From contig CM055611.1 in NCBI GenBank assembly GCA_029379385.1, positions 12,408,062 through 12,472,061 on the forward strand: a stretch of 64,000 nt of DNA, written 5' to 3'. Source of the DNA: Quillaja saponaria (Eukaryota > Streptophyta > Magnoliopsida > Fabales > Quillajaceae). Shown here piece after piece: positions 1 to 12,557 of the stretch (positions are counted from its first letter, which is position 1; every line of letters starts with the position of its first letter). Under the pieces are notes generated by a model. That model did not search any database, had not been told where the DNA came from, and worked only from the letters and a program-made list of their open reading frames with translations. The position numbers and the translations under genes were made by a program.

Positions 1-222
1 CAGTGAGTGGAAAGTCATATCTAAAGGATACTAGCTTCAATCATAACATAAAGAACACATATCAATTAGTTAATCTCCTGTAACCACATTCATGTCTTGA
101 TTCAACGATATAAGTACTTACATGTAATCATCATAAAATCACAATTCATATGATTCACAAGATAGACGAATGTTATAACCCTATAACTCAAAATGAGCGT
201 TAGAATACTCGTACGTAATTGT

Positions 223-254
<32 letters not shown>

Positions 255-1320
255 GTGGAATTAGTTACATTAAATAAGAAAGTTGTATGTGAAGTTAATT
301 TAGGTACAACTAAATTAATGTGTATATTTATAAAATTAATAATCATAACCTTATGGGTTGATGGTAATTTGAAATTTATGTATATATATATACATGTATT
401 GAGTTCACCCTGGTGATTACATGTTTTGGTCAAGAGCGAAGCTTTCCTGTATATTCTAATATTATAATTTACTATTGACTTTATGACTAGGTTGATTATA
501 TATATGATGGGTATGTTCCATCGTATAGGGAACCTCTGCTAATATTTTTAGTAATCTTTTATATTTAATTGTCTATACTAAATTCTATTTTAACTCTATA
601 ATATTTTGGTAGTCTTAACTATAAAGTATTTCTAAGTTGTGATGCATATTACTTGAATATTCAAGGTTACAAGGGTATTGACACCCATTCCTTTGGCTAG
701 TCATACCTACATTTTAAGGGTGTGACAACGAAGTAATTGAAATACTCAGAATTCACGATTTGAACCAAACAATCAAAACACTCAAATTATACAAAAGGCC
801 AACTGAGTAATTCAGCCTAGCACATTGTACATCCTCTAACCAGGCATTTTTTTTTTTCCACCCGCACACCAAATATATTCCCATACATAATCCACTCTAC
901 AAGGACTGACCACTCAATCCTTTTTAAAACACTTATCAGAATTAGAACATCTCATAATATCAAATCAGAATATCCTAGGTGTACCTAGATTTCAATTCCG
1001 TAAATAAAAATCATCTCAAAGAAAAATTTACTTCATTTTCCCTTATCAACCACAAACAATTTCAAGCATCAACAATTTCAAGCATCAAACATAATTCAAA
1101 TAAGTCAATGAAACACTATACATGCTTATTTTTCTATATAACACATATATTCAAATACACATATAATGACACATAATCTAGCAACCCAAGAGCACATAAT
1201 TCACTTATTGTTTATTGATTTTACTTGTCACTCTAAATTGCGTTCACACGTGTTGTCAGCTCAACCACAAGTTCCAGAATTGCAATTAAAATTTTCAAGT
1301 ATTACTTAATTTGACAATTT
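1..1320 (-). mobile_element. 3' part of a long LTR, minus strand, window-edge truncated
   Basis: The sequence reads as the reverse complement of the long-LTR family seen elsewhere in the window. It aligns by eye with 15240-15960 and with 20985-21354: the shared words include CACTCACTG (here inverted), the antisense of GATGCTAGTAC, CACAATTCATATGATTCAC and the block matching 'TTTTTAAAACA'. It is interrupted at 171-727 by a younger insertion. The right limit is uncertain: recognisable homology fades after about 1.3 kb. The LTR end itself lies left of the window. No coding capacity is visible. Confidence 0.75.
171..727 (+). mobile_element. 557-bp LTR-derived insertion with 5-bp TSD
   Basis: It starts TGTTATAACCC and ends GGGTGTGACA, the termini of the long-LTR family. 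It is flanked by a perfect ACGAA duplication (166-170 and 728-732). Removing it rejoins the surrounding minus-strand LTR, which supports it as a discrete insertion. At 557 bp it is much shorter than the related 2.8-3.7 kb copies: it has the two ends but lacks the double hairpin and the mid region. It is therefore either an internally deleted solo LTR or a small non-autonomous derivative. It contains a (TA)n tract at 222-249. Confidence 0.85.
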
Positions 1321-4300
1321 TATAGATTATAACTTTTAATTACGAAATTCTAAAGTTATTAAGTTTCAAGTATTTATTTAAAGTTTACTCATTTTAGGCA
1401 TTTTCACACTATCTTAGAGATATATTTAATTTCAACAAAACTAAGTTCAAATGTTATCTTTAAAAAATTAACTATCTTTCTTATTTAGAAACTTCTCCGT
1501 AAATTAGTCTCGAACTCACTCAAATCTTGTTTTATGTGACACACAGTAACTTTCTTTTGGCTACTCTTCAAATTTTAGTACGAAAAAAATTGAATATTAC
1601 TTAGGCAAGGCTAATTTGAAGCTATTATCATTGTTGGTAAAACCAAGCACCTAAAAGTGGAAAAAAAAAAGAAAGAAAAAGAAAGAAAGAAGGGAATGAA
1701 AAGAAGTTTATCTGAGAATGGAGAAAGGATCTAAACTATAAGAGCTGAATTAACTCTTCCAAGCAAGTTAAGAAATATCCGAAGAAAACAAGAGATTAAA
1801 AAAAATTTGTGGCAAAAAAAAGAAAGAAAGAAGAACGCTAGTTTCCTCGTTGAACAATAGTGATATCATATCAGTATCATTTCAAAAAAAGTTGGAGTGA
1901 AATTCAACCAAATTAGATAAATAAAATGTTTGGCTATTTGCATTTTGGATTGATTTCCATACATCTTTATCTTCAATCCTGGTTACTATATTTGTGGTTT
2001 CCAACATCTTCTATGCAAATTATACGACTCCAGAATAAGACGTACTACACTGCATTGGAGGGTATTAATAAGGATCAAACTTAAAAGTTTTGTACTTCCA
2101 AGTCATTATATTCATGAAATACAATGACAACAGATGTGATCTTGGCAACAATGATGGCAACAGAATTAGTAGTACCAATAAAACTTTGACTTCTAGTTTA
2201 TAGCAAACAAATATTACAATTTATCATCTCATTAATCTATTCAACATGTGCTCCTTCTTAATCACATTTCATTTCTATCAATAAAAGAAAGTCAAAGCAT
2301 CTGCGTATGGTTCTTTTATAAAGAAGCAAATCATAGTGATTTGCAGCCTATTTTGTGCTTACTTCCATAGTACTAGCTAGAACTTACAGTGGAAAATGGC
2401 TAGTTGTTAAGGCAAAACATAATTGCATGTACTGAAAAGTAGAAAAAGGAAGGGAAAGAAAAGTGGATGTAAGGTGTATAGCAGCAAAAGAATAAGGTGA
2501 AATTTAAACTGTTAATACTTAGAAAGTTAGAACTTAATATTATTCCTATAGATTTCAAAGGAATAGGTTTGAGATTTTCAGAATTGGTTCTGCAATATTG
2601 CATTCGATTTTAAGTTCCTCTTTGCTTTAATGTTTCTGATGCCAGATTATTGATTTTTTTAATTATGATGGAAGTTGTGTTTTGATTATTCAGAGTTAGT
2701 GTATTAATTTGTTCTGCTGGAGATTCTGAGTTTCATATTCTGTATTCTATGCTTTCGCAAAATTAAAAAAAAACCAACTTCATGGGATGATTCAAAATTA
2801 ACAAAAACCCAATAAAAACTCAGAATTAGAAAATAAGACTAGCCCTGAATCTAAGCATCATATAGCTCACCAGAGCCATCATCCAAAACTTCGTAAAATT
2901 TTTTCCATGAGACCACCTAAACAATTTATTTTACACAAGTTCATTCAATTATAATATGCAAAGATTCTCAAAAAACTAATATAACCACACAAAAAAAATC
3001 CGAGGTCAAACATGATTTTACCTAATATAGCTGAAGTGAAATTGAAGGAAACGAGAGACCCAGCAAAGGAATCATAGTCGAAGAGATCCCTACTTCCATT
3101 TCCCAAACGACCCAACAATTTTAATTCCCTATCATCCATAATCATCCCACACAAAATCATCCAAATATTCTAAACAACACCAATTTCTCCGACACATTTT
3201 CACGGACAGAAAGAACATTAAAAGAATCGAGCACACAACTAATGTAGCACCAAAAAGCCTAGAAAAAAAAAAAAAAAAAACTAAGATTACTGGTCAGACA
3301 AAAGGAATTGGAAGGATGATCAAGGCAGTGAATTGTTTTGTTTCAATTTCTATCCTACTGAACTAAACCAGATTGAGCCAGCGACAAAAAACCAGATTGT
3401 TTTGTTTCAATAAAAAAGATATGGATATTATTTATTTAATTTAGTCAAATGAATACGGATAAAATATTTACCTAAATTAAATATAGATATTATTATTTCA
3501 CTATAACTACGATTTCTCACGTGATTTCTTGTTTCTTGGTTTTCACCAAAGAATTCATCAAAATTTACAGACACGTCTATTTATACTCACAACCAATTAC
3601 TTCTCACATGTTAAGTTATTATCCACTTTTACTTCCTAGATTCATAACACACGAAACTTTTCCAATACTAGATGTACACTAAGATAAATTAAATTAGCAT
3701 GATTAAATTTAATCGTGTAACTTAAATAGCTGAAATTAAATTATAGGAAATTTTAATATGATTCCCTTGAAAATGAAGTCAGCCTCTTAGAAACAGTACT
3801 AAACTTAACATTTTCATCACGACACTCCACCACGCTTCTGTTGCGTCACTCTGATCATTACACCCAAATCCCAATCCATGCTTGGAACTTTTATCATATT
3901 CCTTCTTTAAAATTCAGATTGATGAACTACATAGTGAAATAAATTAGCTTCTATTTACTTTAAATTAAAAATTTATATGGGTTTTTCTGATTCAAGCGAA
4001 CTATTTTCCTTCTTTAACAATAATTATAATTTTACCAATATCTACGGATTTCTTAATTTTCTTATTTCCTATAAAGAATGTATAAATATATTTTCTATGT
4101 ACATAAAAATTCAAATATATAAACAAAGTGTGTATACATTTTATATCCATATAGGTATAACGTTCATTTATTTTTACATATACTTGCCTTATTTTATAAT
4201 CAAGACTTACATCATATTATTCTAATTTTGTAGTTTAATATTATATTATAATAGTTAGTTAAGTTTGCGATTGATATTTGTTTTGATTATACATATGTAA

Positions 4301-5539
4301 AATCTTACATATATGTATTAAATATTATTTACTCTAGTTTACAATATTTATCGCTTCAATTTCTTTTATACCAATGTTATTTATCACCACCTCTCAATAT
4401 ACACATTGATACTCATTAATCTTATTAATTAAAAATTTCACGCTATCTCAAACTTAACTTTTTACAATCAACGTTCCTAATGTTGCGATACTGAGTTGTA
4501 ACACTCTGCTAATAAATAAACGATACTACTGGAAGAATTTTCTCTTCGAATAATAGATACTATAACTGGTGTCACCAAAATTGGTTTAATTGGTATGACC
4601 TAAGTTAAATGAAAACATAAGAACTCAATGAAAAGCCTCGAATCCGTAAAAAATAATTCTATGAATCTCAAGCTTAACTTTTCATTAAGCAACAAAACAT
4701 ACATACTCAACCCAATAGATTTCAAACTTTAAACGCATTTTATCAAAACTTCATACTTGAAGAATTTAATACAAAGCTTTTTTTTCCTTTAAATGTTTGC
4801 AAGACCACATAAAATACTTCGCATGTTACTCCTTACTTCTTGCTCTCATGATTTATGAAAGTTAATAAAACATTAATGCATTCAAAAGACATGACTAAGA
4901 TCTCGTTATACTCCATTGGGTATAGAAACAATTTTCAGAACATTTCCTTCTTGATTTAAACTTGATGATATTCTGAATGTAAGAAGAGTCTGAGTCTTTA
5001 TAACAAATCATATAAATTAATAATACTTGGGAGGAGAAATTCAACTGCCATTAATCAATACACAACTAGAACAAATCATTCTTTTGTTTTATCCAATAAG
5101 TGTGTTGATTCCAGGATTTAATATTGGAATTAGTCTGTAAGCTTGACTTTAAAAATGAAGCTTTTCATATCTGTTGAGAAGAAGGTTTGGGAGGAAATGA
5201 ATGGACTACACATGTACATGCGTCTCTACGATCCATTTTGCGTTACAAAATAAATATTTTTAAAGAAATATGTTTGAAGTAGATTCTTCAATAGTTTATA
5301 TAGTCTACATAAAGTAGATTCTTTATATTCTTTGCTCCTCATTATTCTTATTTATATGTTAAGTATAATAATTTTACAAATAACTATCTATTTAGTTAAA
5401 TTAAACTGAAGGGTTTACCTCTTTCAGAGGCTACTATTGCTAAATTTAAGATTTCAACTAAGTTACTCATGGTTCTATACGACTTAATTTCTTATTAAAA
5501 AACATTTAAGATCCAATTAACTCTGAATCGAAGCCAATA
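1321..5539. other. AT-rich stretch without a recognisable gene
   Basis: I find no protein homology on either strand; the few open frames are short and low-complexity. From position it may be the remaining 5' part of the minus-strand LTR that opens the window plus the internal region of the same minus-strand element, whose primer-binding site is at 5775-5785. A possible LTR border is the word ACTGAGTTGTAACA at about 4489-4502, which is the antisense of an LTR start. That border is a guess. Confidence 0.4.
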
Positions 5540-5788
5540 TTCTAGTATCTCACACAACTCATAACACGACCACTACGTGTCATCTTGTCTAAACAAATAT
5601 AAATGAATTCCACGCTCATATGTGTATAAGACCAAGTATAGTACATTAAAGAATAATAACTTGAAATTTCAAGATGAATTAGAATGTATCACTAAGTCCA
5701 CATATGCCCCAGGTAACGTATGCAAATAAAGCAATACTGTCCCACATTTGCAGTCACAGACCTCTAAACTCAATCTCTGATACCAACT
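5540..5788 (-). mobile_element. internal region start of minus-strand LTR element
   Basis: This stretch is the reverse complement of the short internal domain at 18109-18350. The shared order is primer-binding site, GAGTTTAGAGG, GTTTGCATA, GACC(T)AGTG and TCTAATTCATC. It abuts the LTR end at 5789. Leftwards of about 5540 the similarity to the array's internal region stops, so this element's internal region differs from that of the array or has been rearranged. No gag or pol homology is visible. Confidence 0.75.
5775..5785 (-). promoter_or_regulatory. primer-binding site, initiator-Met tRNA type
   Basis: The reverse complement reads TGGTATCAGAG, an exact match to the first 11 bases of the common plant retrotransposon primer-binding site TGGTATCAGAGC (complementary to the 3' end of initiator tRNA-Met). 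It lies 3 nt inside the LTR end at 5789, the usual spacing. It is the best-preserved copy in the window. The corresponding sites at 12561 and 18112 are degraded. Confidence 0.85.
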
Positions 5789-6368
5789 TGTCACACCCCG
5801 CACAGAGGCATGGCTGGCTGGAAGATTGGGTAACCAACACTCTGTATCCCTGACTTTAAAACAAGAAACAAATGTGACTCTTAAATAAACCAAAGCATAA
5901 AAGTAAATTTTATAAAATAGAAGTTAACTGTAAAAGTTTGTTTACAGAAACATATAACAATTTACTATAAACTTTGGCAGAGGTTCTCTGTAATACAAAA
6001 TAGGCTCAAAACATACAATCATGTAAGTTCTTGATTACATTCAACCTGGTAACAACAAAGACAATATAACCAAGGAGCTTAGCTCTTTTAATATCATAAA
6101 TAGTAACATATTGACTTTTATACAACAATAACATACAAATAGAGCTCCACTCCAATTGTCATTACAACAAAAAATAACTAGACTATTACACAACACAGAA
6201 TCAGATACCCACAGTTTTAGTGTGACAGTAAACTTTCATCATTGACTTTAAATATGAGATTCCAAAAAATTACCATATTGCATGCTATTAAGAAGTCACA
6301 AGCTCGTTGATGATGCATATACTGAAATCTTGTTATTAAAAAAAACAAATAATAATAGAAGAGTGATA
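5789..6368 (-). mobile_element. minus-strand LTR, left part, split by array insertion
   Basis: On the minus strand this LTR ends GGGTGTGACA at 5789 and is directly followed by the primer-binding site, so it is a 5' LTR. It is cut at 6368 by the LTR array; its continuation is 20975-21354. The flanking TGATA (6364-6368) and TGGTG (20975-20979) are the likely decayed 5-bp duplication. Alignment with the intact copy at 15181-15245 shows the sequence should run straight from 6363 into 20975. Confidence 0.8.
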
Positions 6369-6661
6369 TGTCATAACTCGATAGTCTAACGTACATTTTA
6401 GGATGCTGTACGTAAATAATAAATTTTCACAAAACAAATTAAAATAAGAGAGTATTTGTATATATAGGTAAATTAAGGTCCACCACCCTATTGGTTGACT
6501 TAAACTTAGATTTTTTATTTTTATTTTTTATTCCATGTGAATGGTATTAAAAAGTAAATTAGTGTATATATATTTATACATGCACAATAAATTAGAGATC
6601 AATTATTATATATATAGATATATATATATATATATACACACACACTTTAACTAAAAGTAAG

Positions 6662-9600
6662 TGTTATAACCCTCAGAATTCGATATTTTTACGTATATTT
6701 AAATATATATATATATATATATATTTGTGAGTAATTTAGTGAGACGAGGTGAATAAAAGTTTATGCAAAGAAATAATAATAAATAAATAAACAAACATTG
6801 GTATATTTGTACATGTAATTATGAATTAATCTTTATTACATTATTGGGTAACTTAAAACTTGAAAGATGTTTATGTAAATTTATTGTTGAGTGAAAACTA
6901 AAAAGAAATCAATTAGAAAATAATTATAATATATATATGCACACACATAAATTTAGACCTTAAATTTAAACCTTTTAATTTAACAATTTTATATTGTGGT
7001 GTGTGTTGTTTAATTATTTATTCTTCTGTATCTTTGTACCTTAGAACCGACTTAGCTTTAGGGAGGAGGAGATATTTTTTTTGGTGCCGTGAGCTTCCTT
7101 CCTCCCTTGTTCTAGACTCTTCAGAAATTGTTCACTGGGAGGGGTCTAGTTCTTTCTTTTACACTATTTTCTGCCTTTTAATCCATAGAAGCGTATTATC
7201 CTTCTTGACCTCCATGAATCGCAGCCGTGTGATGCCCCGTTTCCTTGGCTACGTGAGTTTTGTGGTGCCGTCTTCTATGTGTGTTGTTTTCTTATTCTTC
7301 CAAACCATCTCTGCCGTGCTCTTCTTTGTAATTCTTCCATGGAATTTACTTCATACTCAGCTTGAATCCAATGGTCCTGGAAACGGAAATCAATTCCTCT
7401 TCACTCCAAGGGATACCACTCTGTTTTGGGCCTTCCATGTTGCCTCTGCTCCTCTTGTCTTGCTGCCAAGAAGTGTTTTGGTTTTGTTGGCAGTCAGCTT
7501 CTTTCCTTGTAGCAGCACCTCCTGACTTTTGGTGGGTAAACCTTTGTGCTTGGGGTGTGGTGGTGTTAGAGAAGGAATTGAAGTGAAACAGGGACAGCAG
7601 CTGAAGTATAGCCGTGCCCTGTCTTGGCTGTTCAGTGGGGTTGGCAGCATTTCATCCTTTGACCTTCTCTTCTGGTTGCCGTGGAACATCCCTGAAGGAG
7701 TGCAGCAGCCGAAGGTGGGAAGCTGCTCTAGGAAAACTCAGCCAAGAAGGAGGGTGTGTAAAGCAGTAGCTCTGCCTTTGTGTGGGATTTGTTATTGCCT
7801 TGTACCCTTTGATTTAAGGGTAAACTTAAACTAGTGAAGGAGCAAGGTATACATATGTTAATATACCCAACTTTAGCATTTTGATCTTTATAATGTTATT
7901 AATAATGGATTAGTTTAGACTTAAGAATGAATTGTATGGAAGGTAAAAGTTTAAGATTTAATTATGTTAGGGTTAGATTGGTATAGTTAAATTATAAGAT
8001 TACTAATTATGATGAATTTTTGATATAGGCTTGAAATTGAAATTTAATAGCTAGTTTTTAAATAAAAGGGAGAAATATAGGCTTAGGGTAGATTGGTGAT
8101 ATATAGATATCTACAATTATAAAAGTAAGTTATTTATAAGTTTTGGCTAAGATGAACAATAAAAGTTAATTGTTAATAGTTGCATGTAATTTAAATTATG
8201 TAAGCATCTATTGTTAAATATCTAATTGGAAAATATGAAAGTGAATTAGTTTAGTGAGAAATTATGTAAAGTAGAATCTTTGAATAACTAGATATATGAG
8301 GAGTATGAATTAGAGCTTGAAAGTGTTGGGTAATGAAGTTAAGTGGCTTGTGAAGGGTTGCGGGTTAGATTCCGTGGATGAGAAAAATTATGTATTTCAA
8401 GTGCCTTCGGGGCTGAATTAAATTAAGGGTTCAAAAGAAAAAGTGAAGCTTGGGATCTTGAGATGTTGTCTACAAAATTTCGTATCTTGGTTTCAAGTAT
8501 GTTATTAGTTAGAGCTGTTAGAGTACAGCTAGGTCCTGCAGGATTTTTAGTACCCTGTTCTTGGTTCATGTAAGAAATTGAGTGGGTTCATGACAGATTT
8601 TAGGAAAAGTTTCTGAATAATAAAGATAGATATACTTGTCTATTAATAAACCCAATAAACAGAATCAGATTTCGTTTTACCTAGGGAAAGCTATGTTCAA
8701 TTAACTACGGTTAGGTCAAAGCTGTCAAAAATCCTGCGTATTACAGAATTTAATGAAACTTCAAACAATAAACTGTATTGATATACAAATCCAAAAATTA
8801 CAAATGATATACCATTATAAAGCTGCAGGTGTCTAGTATTTTATAAATTTTACGAAACTGAATTCGGAGTTTCATGGAGAAAAATATGACTGTTAAAGTG
8901 GACCCTGGTCCAAACCTCAAGTTTGGATAGCTTTAACATTTTTAACACACTAAATGCTTTTTATTCTTTTCTAATGGTTTCTCCTATTATATGCTTTGTC
9001 AAGATATTTAAAAGCCCTCTTCATTGATAACCTTATCATCTAAAGTCTAATCCATATTATGGACATGTAATAGTTTAAAGGAAAACTTTCGTAAATAAAT
9101 CTATATAAGTTGAAATATAAGTTTAGTAAGTAAAAGAGTATAACAATAAAGTTTATGAATTAAGTAATATTTGGAATTATGAATTTCAGTTTCGAATTCT
9201 AATGTGGATCAATGAGACGCGTGGACGTAAATGTGAGAGACGAGTAGAATCGATTTCAGGTGAGTGGTTAATTGTTGCCTTTAGGGGCTAGATTAATATG
9301 TGTGATTATATGTTTATTTGAATATGTGTGATATATGGAAAGTAAGCTAGTGGAGTATTTCAGTAATTTTGCTTGAATAATGTTTGGTTGATATTGATTA
9401 TTGTGATTGACATTGATTGTGTTTGATAAGGGCCAACTCGTGAATATTTTCTGAAAAATGATTTTTATCTCTAAAATTAAGATCCAGGTGCACCTTGGAT
9501 ACTCTTATTTGAAATCTCGAGAAATTCTGATAAATGTTTTCTAAATTGAGTGCTCAGCCCCGGTGGGATGGATTGTGTACGGAGATTAATTTGTTGTGCG

Positions 9601-10338
9601 GGCGCGTAAATGCCCGGTAGGGGGTGATACTGTTGTGCGGGGCTGGGTTACTCGTTGGCCCTTTGGTTGATTTGTTTGATATCATTGCTCTGATAAATTT
9701 GTGATCTTGTGTATCATGTAAATTGTGAATTTATGACAGTTACAATGTATACGTTCAATGTGAATTAAGATATGAATAATGTTACGCAGTGTTATTACGT
9801 ATGTTATATGCTTGTGTTGTGTGATGCTAGTACCCTTTGGGTACGATTTTTCACTCACTGAGTCCGTAAGACTCACCCCTTTTCTGTGGTTATAATTTTA
9901 GTAGCAGGACCTCAAAAGAAGTTAACCGCTAATATGAGGCTTTGCTAAAGATTTGACAACAAGGTATGTCTCGGAATCTCATACTTGGAGTTAAGGATGA
10001 AAGTTGCAGTCAAATTAGAACTGTGGGTGTCAAATGTGGTATGATGTAATATTTCTAGTACTTGTTTTGTTGATGATGTGAACGGAGCAGAGCTTCTTAT
10101 GGTCTTTGTATTATGTTGAATAATAAAAGAGTTTATAGGATTGTATTTTTAAGGCATGTTCCACATTGTAAGGGACCTCTGCCGAAATTTTCAGTAAGTG
10201 TGATTTGTTGTAATCAACCAACTTTTAATGTTAACTTTTGTCTTTATAATTTCTTGGCCGTTCCTCTATTTGAGTCAGGGTTACAGAGGTTTGGTTACCA
10301 TTCCTCCGGCCAGTCATGCTTCCATGAGGGGTGTGACA
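6662..10338 (+). mobile_element. solo LTR, 3.68 kb, TSD GTAAG
   Basis: The element begins TGTTATAACCC and ends GGGGTGTGACA, with perfect 5-bp duplications GTAAG at 6657-6661 and 10339-10343. Excision restores the LTR1 sequence TAAAAGTAAGTTTTAGCC, which is intact in LTR3 at 18803-18820. There is no internal primer-binding site or second terminus, so this is one very long LTR. It holds a GC-richer segment at about 6990-7840 with several medium open frames (for example 7001-7525) that match no family I know. It also has a hairpin pair at 9830-9844 and 9859-9875. Lengths of 3-5 kb are known for LTRs of the Tat/Ogre and some chromovirus Gypsy lineages; assignment to Gypsy is inference. Confidence 0.9.
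9830..9875 (+). promoter_or_regulatory. conserved double hairpin of the LTR family
   Basis: GTACCC-TTT-GGGTAC (9830-9844) is followed 14 nt later by TGAGTC-CGTAA-GACTCA (9859-9875). Both are perfect 6-bp stems and a T-rich tract follows. The pair recurs in most long-LTR copies in the window, with changes that keep pairing. Its role is unknown. It could be an RNA structure for polyadenylation, dimerisation or packaging, or paired protein-binding palindromes. Confidence 0.75.
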
Positions 10339-12557
10339 GTAAGTTTTAGCCATAATTTAAAATTATGAGGACTTTGGACTTAAAATTATAAGTAAATTAG
10401 TGTATATATATATATACACACACAATAAGTTAGAGATCAATGATTATATATATATGCACACACACACTTTAACTAAAAGTAAGTTTTAGCCACAATTAAA
10501 ATTTTATGAGGACTTTGGACTTAAAATTTTAATAAGTCTTATTCTTTTATCCCCTTTTTTTTTTTTAATTGCTTGCCTCCTTTTTCCTTGTGGTCATCCA
10601 TTTTCCTTTCATTTATCTCCTCTACGGCCATATTAAGCTCTAGAATTCTCTTAATTTTTTTCTTGTCTAAGCAAGAATTCATCTAGGTAGGAGCACAAGG
10701 TTTCTTTCTTCTTTATGTTGGTTGCTAGCTAGTCTTAGTTAAGTGGCCATTAAAGAGACCTAAGAGGAGGCTTTGAGTAACTTTCATCCTCTGTTTCGTA
10801 TTTAGCAAGATGAACTAGACCTTGAATCAGTTTATAGGTGTTTAAGGGGGCAGTCGCGAGAAGGTGGGTGTATGGTGTGCATGTGGGTTGCTTGGTCTTC
10901 TTTCTAACCTTGACAATTTGAAGCTTTAGATCCTAGCCGAGTAGATGTGTATGTATTGGTAAGTCAGTCCTGTTTTTTTGGCCGTGTGAGTAAGGTTGGC
11001 TGGTGGGTTATTATAGAATTTCCTCTTCGTTAAGCAGCATGAAACAATCTTAGTATCTTTAGTTCTTTCTACACATCACCGTCCAACTTACAATCAACAT
11101 CCACTTCATTGTCTATTATATCTCTATCTACTTTTAAGGTCTTCTCGTGTCTTGATCAATTGATTTGATATCTACTGTTTGGTTCAATACTTTGCTTGTT
11201 TCTTTTATTAAAATCTTTGAACTCTAATTGGTTCCCTCCTATGTCCATTTTGTGTCATTCTATCAAGGTGTCATGGTCCATGGAGTTAACGCAAGAAAGT
11301 CAGAATATTAGAATTAAGAAACAGTTATAGTATCTTCCTAGACAAAGCAAGAGAAATTACAGTTCTGAACCCCACTGTGGGCCTAATGACACATGTGATA
11401 GTAAGAGGAAGTGACGAATAAGAATTGTAAGTTACTCTTTAGTGGCTAAATTATTATGTGTAATTGTATGTTTGTTTAAATATGTGTTATATGGAAAAAT
11501 AAGCATGAGTAGTATTTCATGGAGTTATTTGAATTATGTTTGATGCTTGAAATTGTTTGTGGTTGATAAGGGACAACGAAAAGAATTTTTTTTTCCAAAA
11601 AAGAAATTCAAGTGCACCTAGAATGTTTTAAGATTCTGATAATTGTTTTAAAAGGAATTGGAGAAAAATGCTCAGCCCCGGTAGGTGGATTTGGAGAAGA
11701 AGATTCAGTGATTCAATGATTATGATTTAAGTGGTTCTATTTATGATTTTATTTGGTGTGCTGACGTAAAACTGCTGGGTGGAAGTAGTGTGCGGGGCTG
11801 AGTTACTCATTTGGTCATTTATGTGCTTTGGATGCTTTAATTGTTTTGATTGGAGTTTACAGAGTATTATTGAAATTGTACTTGTTAAGTTTTATATTTT
11901 CTGTAATTGTGTATTAGTAATCTTAGTGTTTTTTTTAAATTATGATATTTTAATATTAATTGACTATATATGTTATTATCTACGTGTGCTAAGTGATGCT
12001 AGTACTCTTTGGGTACTTTTTTCCACTCACTGAATCTGTAAGATTCACTTTTCTTTGTTAATATATATATTTTTTTAACAGGATTTTGATTTACATCATT
12101 ATCGAGTTCATGACTTGCAGATAACAGGCGTCAAGGTAATTCTTTGGAATCTCATACTTGAAATCAAGGACGAAAATTTGTAGTCATACTAGAGCTGTGG
12201 GTTGTCGAATCTTGTGCTATGTAATAGTCTAGTTATTTGTTATTTGTGATATGACTAGAGCATAGCTCCTTTGTGTAATTATGTGGTTATTATGGTCTGG
12301 TTATATATAAGTAGGTGCACTTGTTTGTATTTTGAGGCATGTTCCATATTGCAGGTAATCTCTACTGAAATTTTCAATAAATTGTTTTTTGTTTCAGTAA
12401 ACAAACTTTTATAGTTAACTTCTGTTTTTATAAAATTTGGTTTTATTCTTGGGTTTGGTCAAGAATTGTATTTGTTTTTCTTTGTTTTAGAGTTAGGGTT
12501 ATAGAGATTTAGTTATCTATTCCTTTGGTCAGTCATGCCTCCACGTGAGGTGTGACA

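Larger units (their letters stand above)
6369..12557 (+). mobile_element. array LTR1 (TGTCATAAC...GTGTGACA), interrupted
   Basis: The first of three LTRs in the array is 6369-6661 plus 10344-12557, about 2.5 kb once the solo LTR 6662-10338 and one TSD copy are removed. Its start (TGTCATAACTCGATAG) matches the starts of LTR2 and LTR3, and its end (GAGGTGTGACA) is followed by an internal region with a primer-binding-site remnant. The hairpin pair is at 12002-12016 and 12031-12047. A coding-free leader-like segment lies at about 10550-11060. Confidence 0.85.

Noticed and set aside
7001..7834. Cluster of overlapping open frames of 74-174 codons
   Set aside because: They lie within a solo LTR bounded by a perfect TSD, overlap in several frames, show no domain or family wording, and are explained by the GC-richer composition of this LTR segment.
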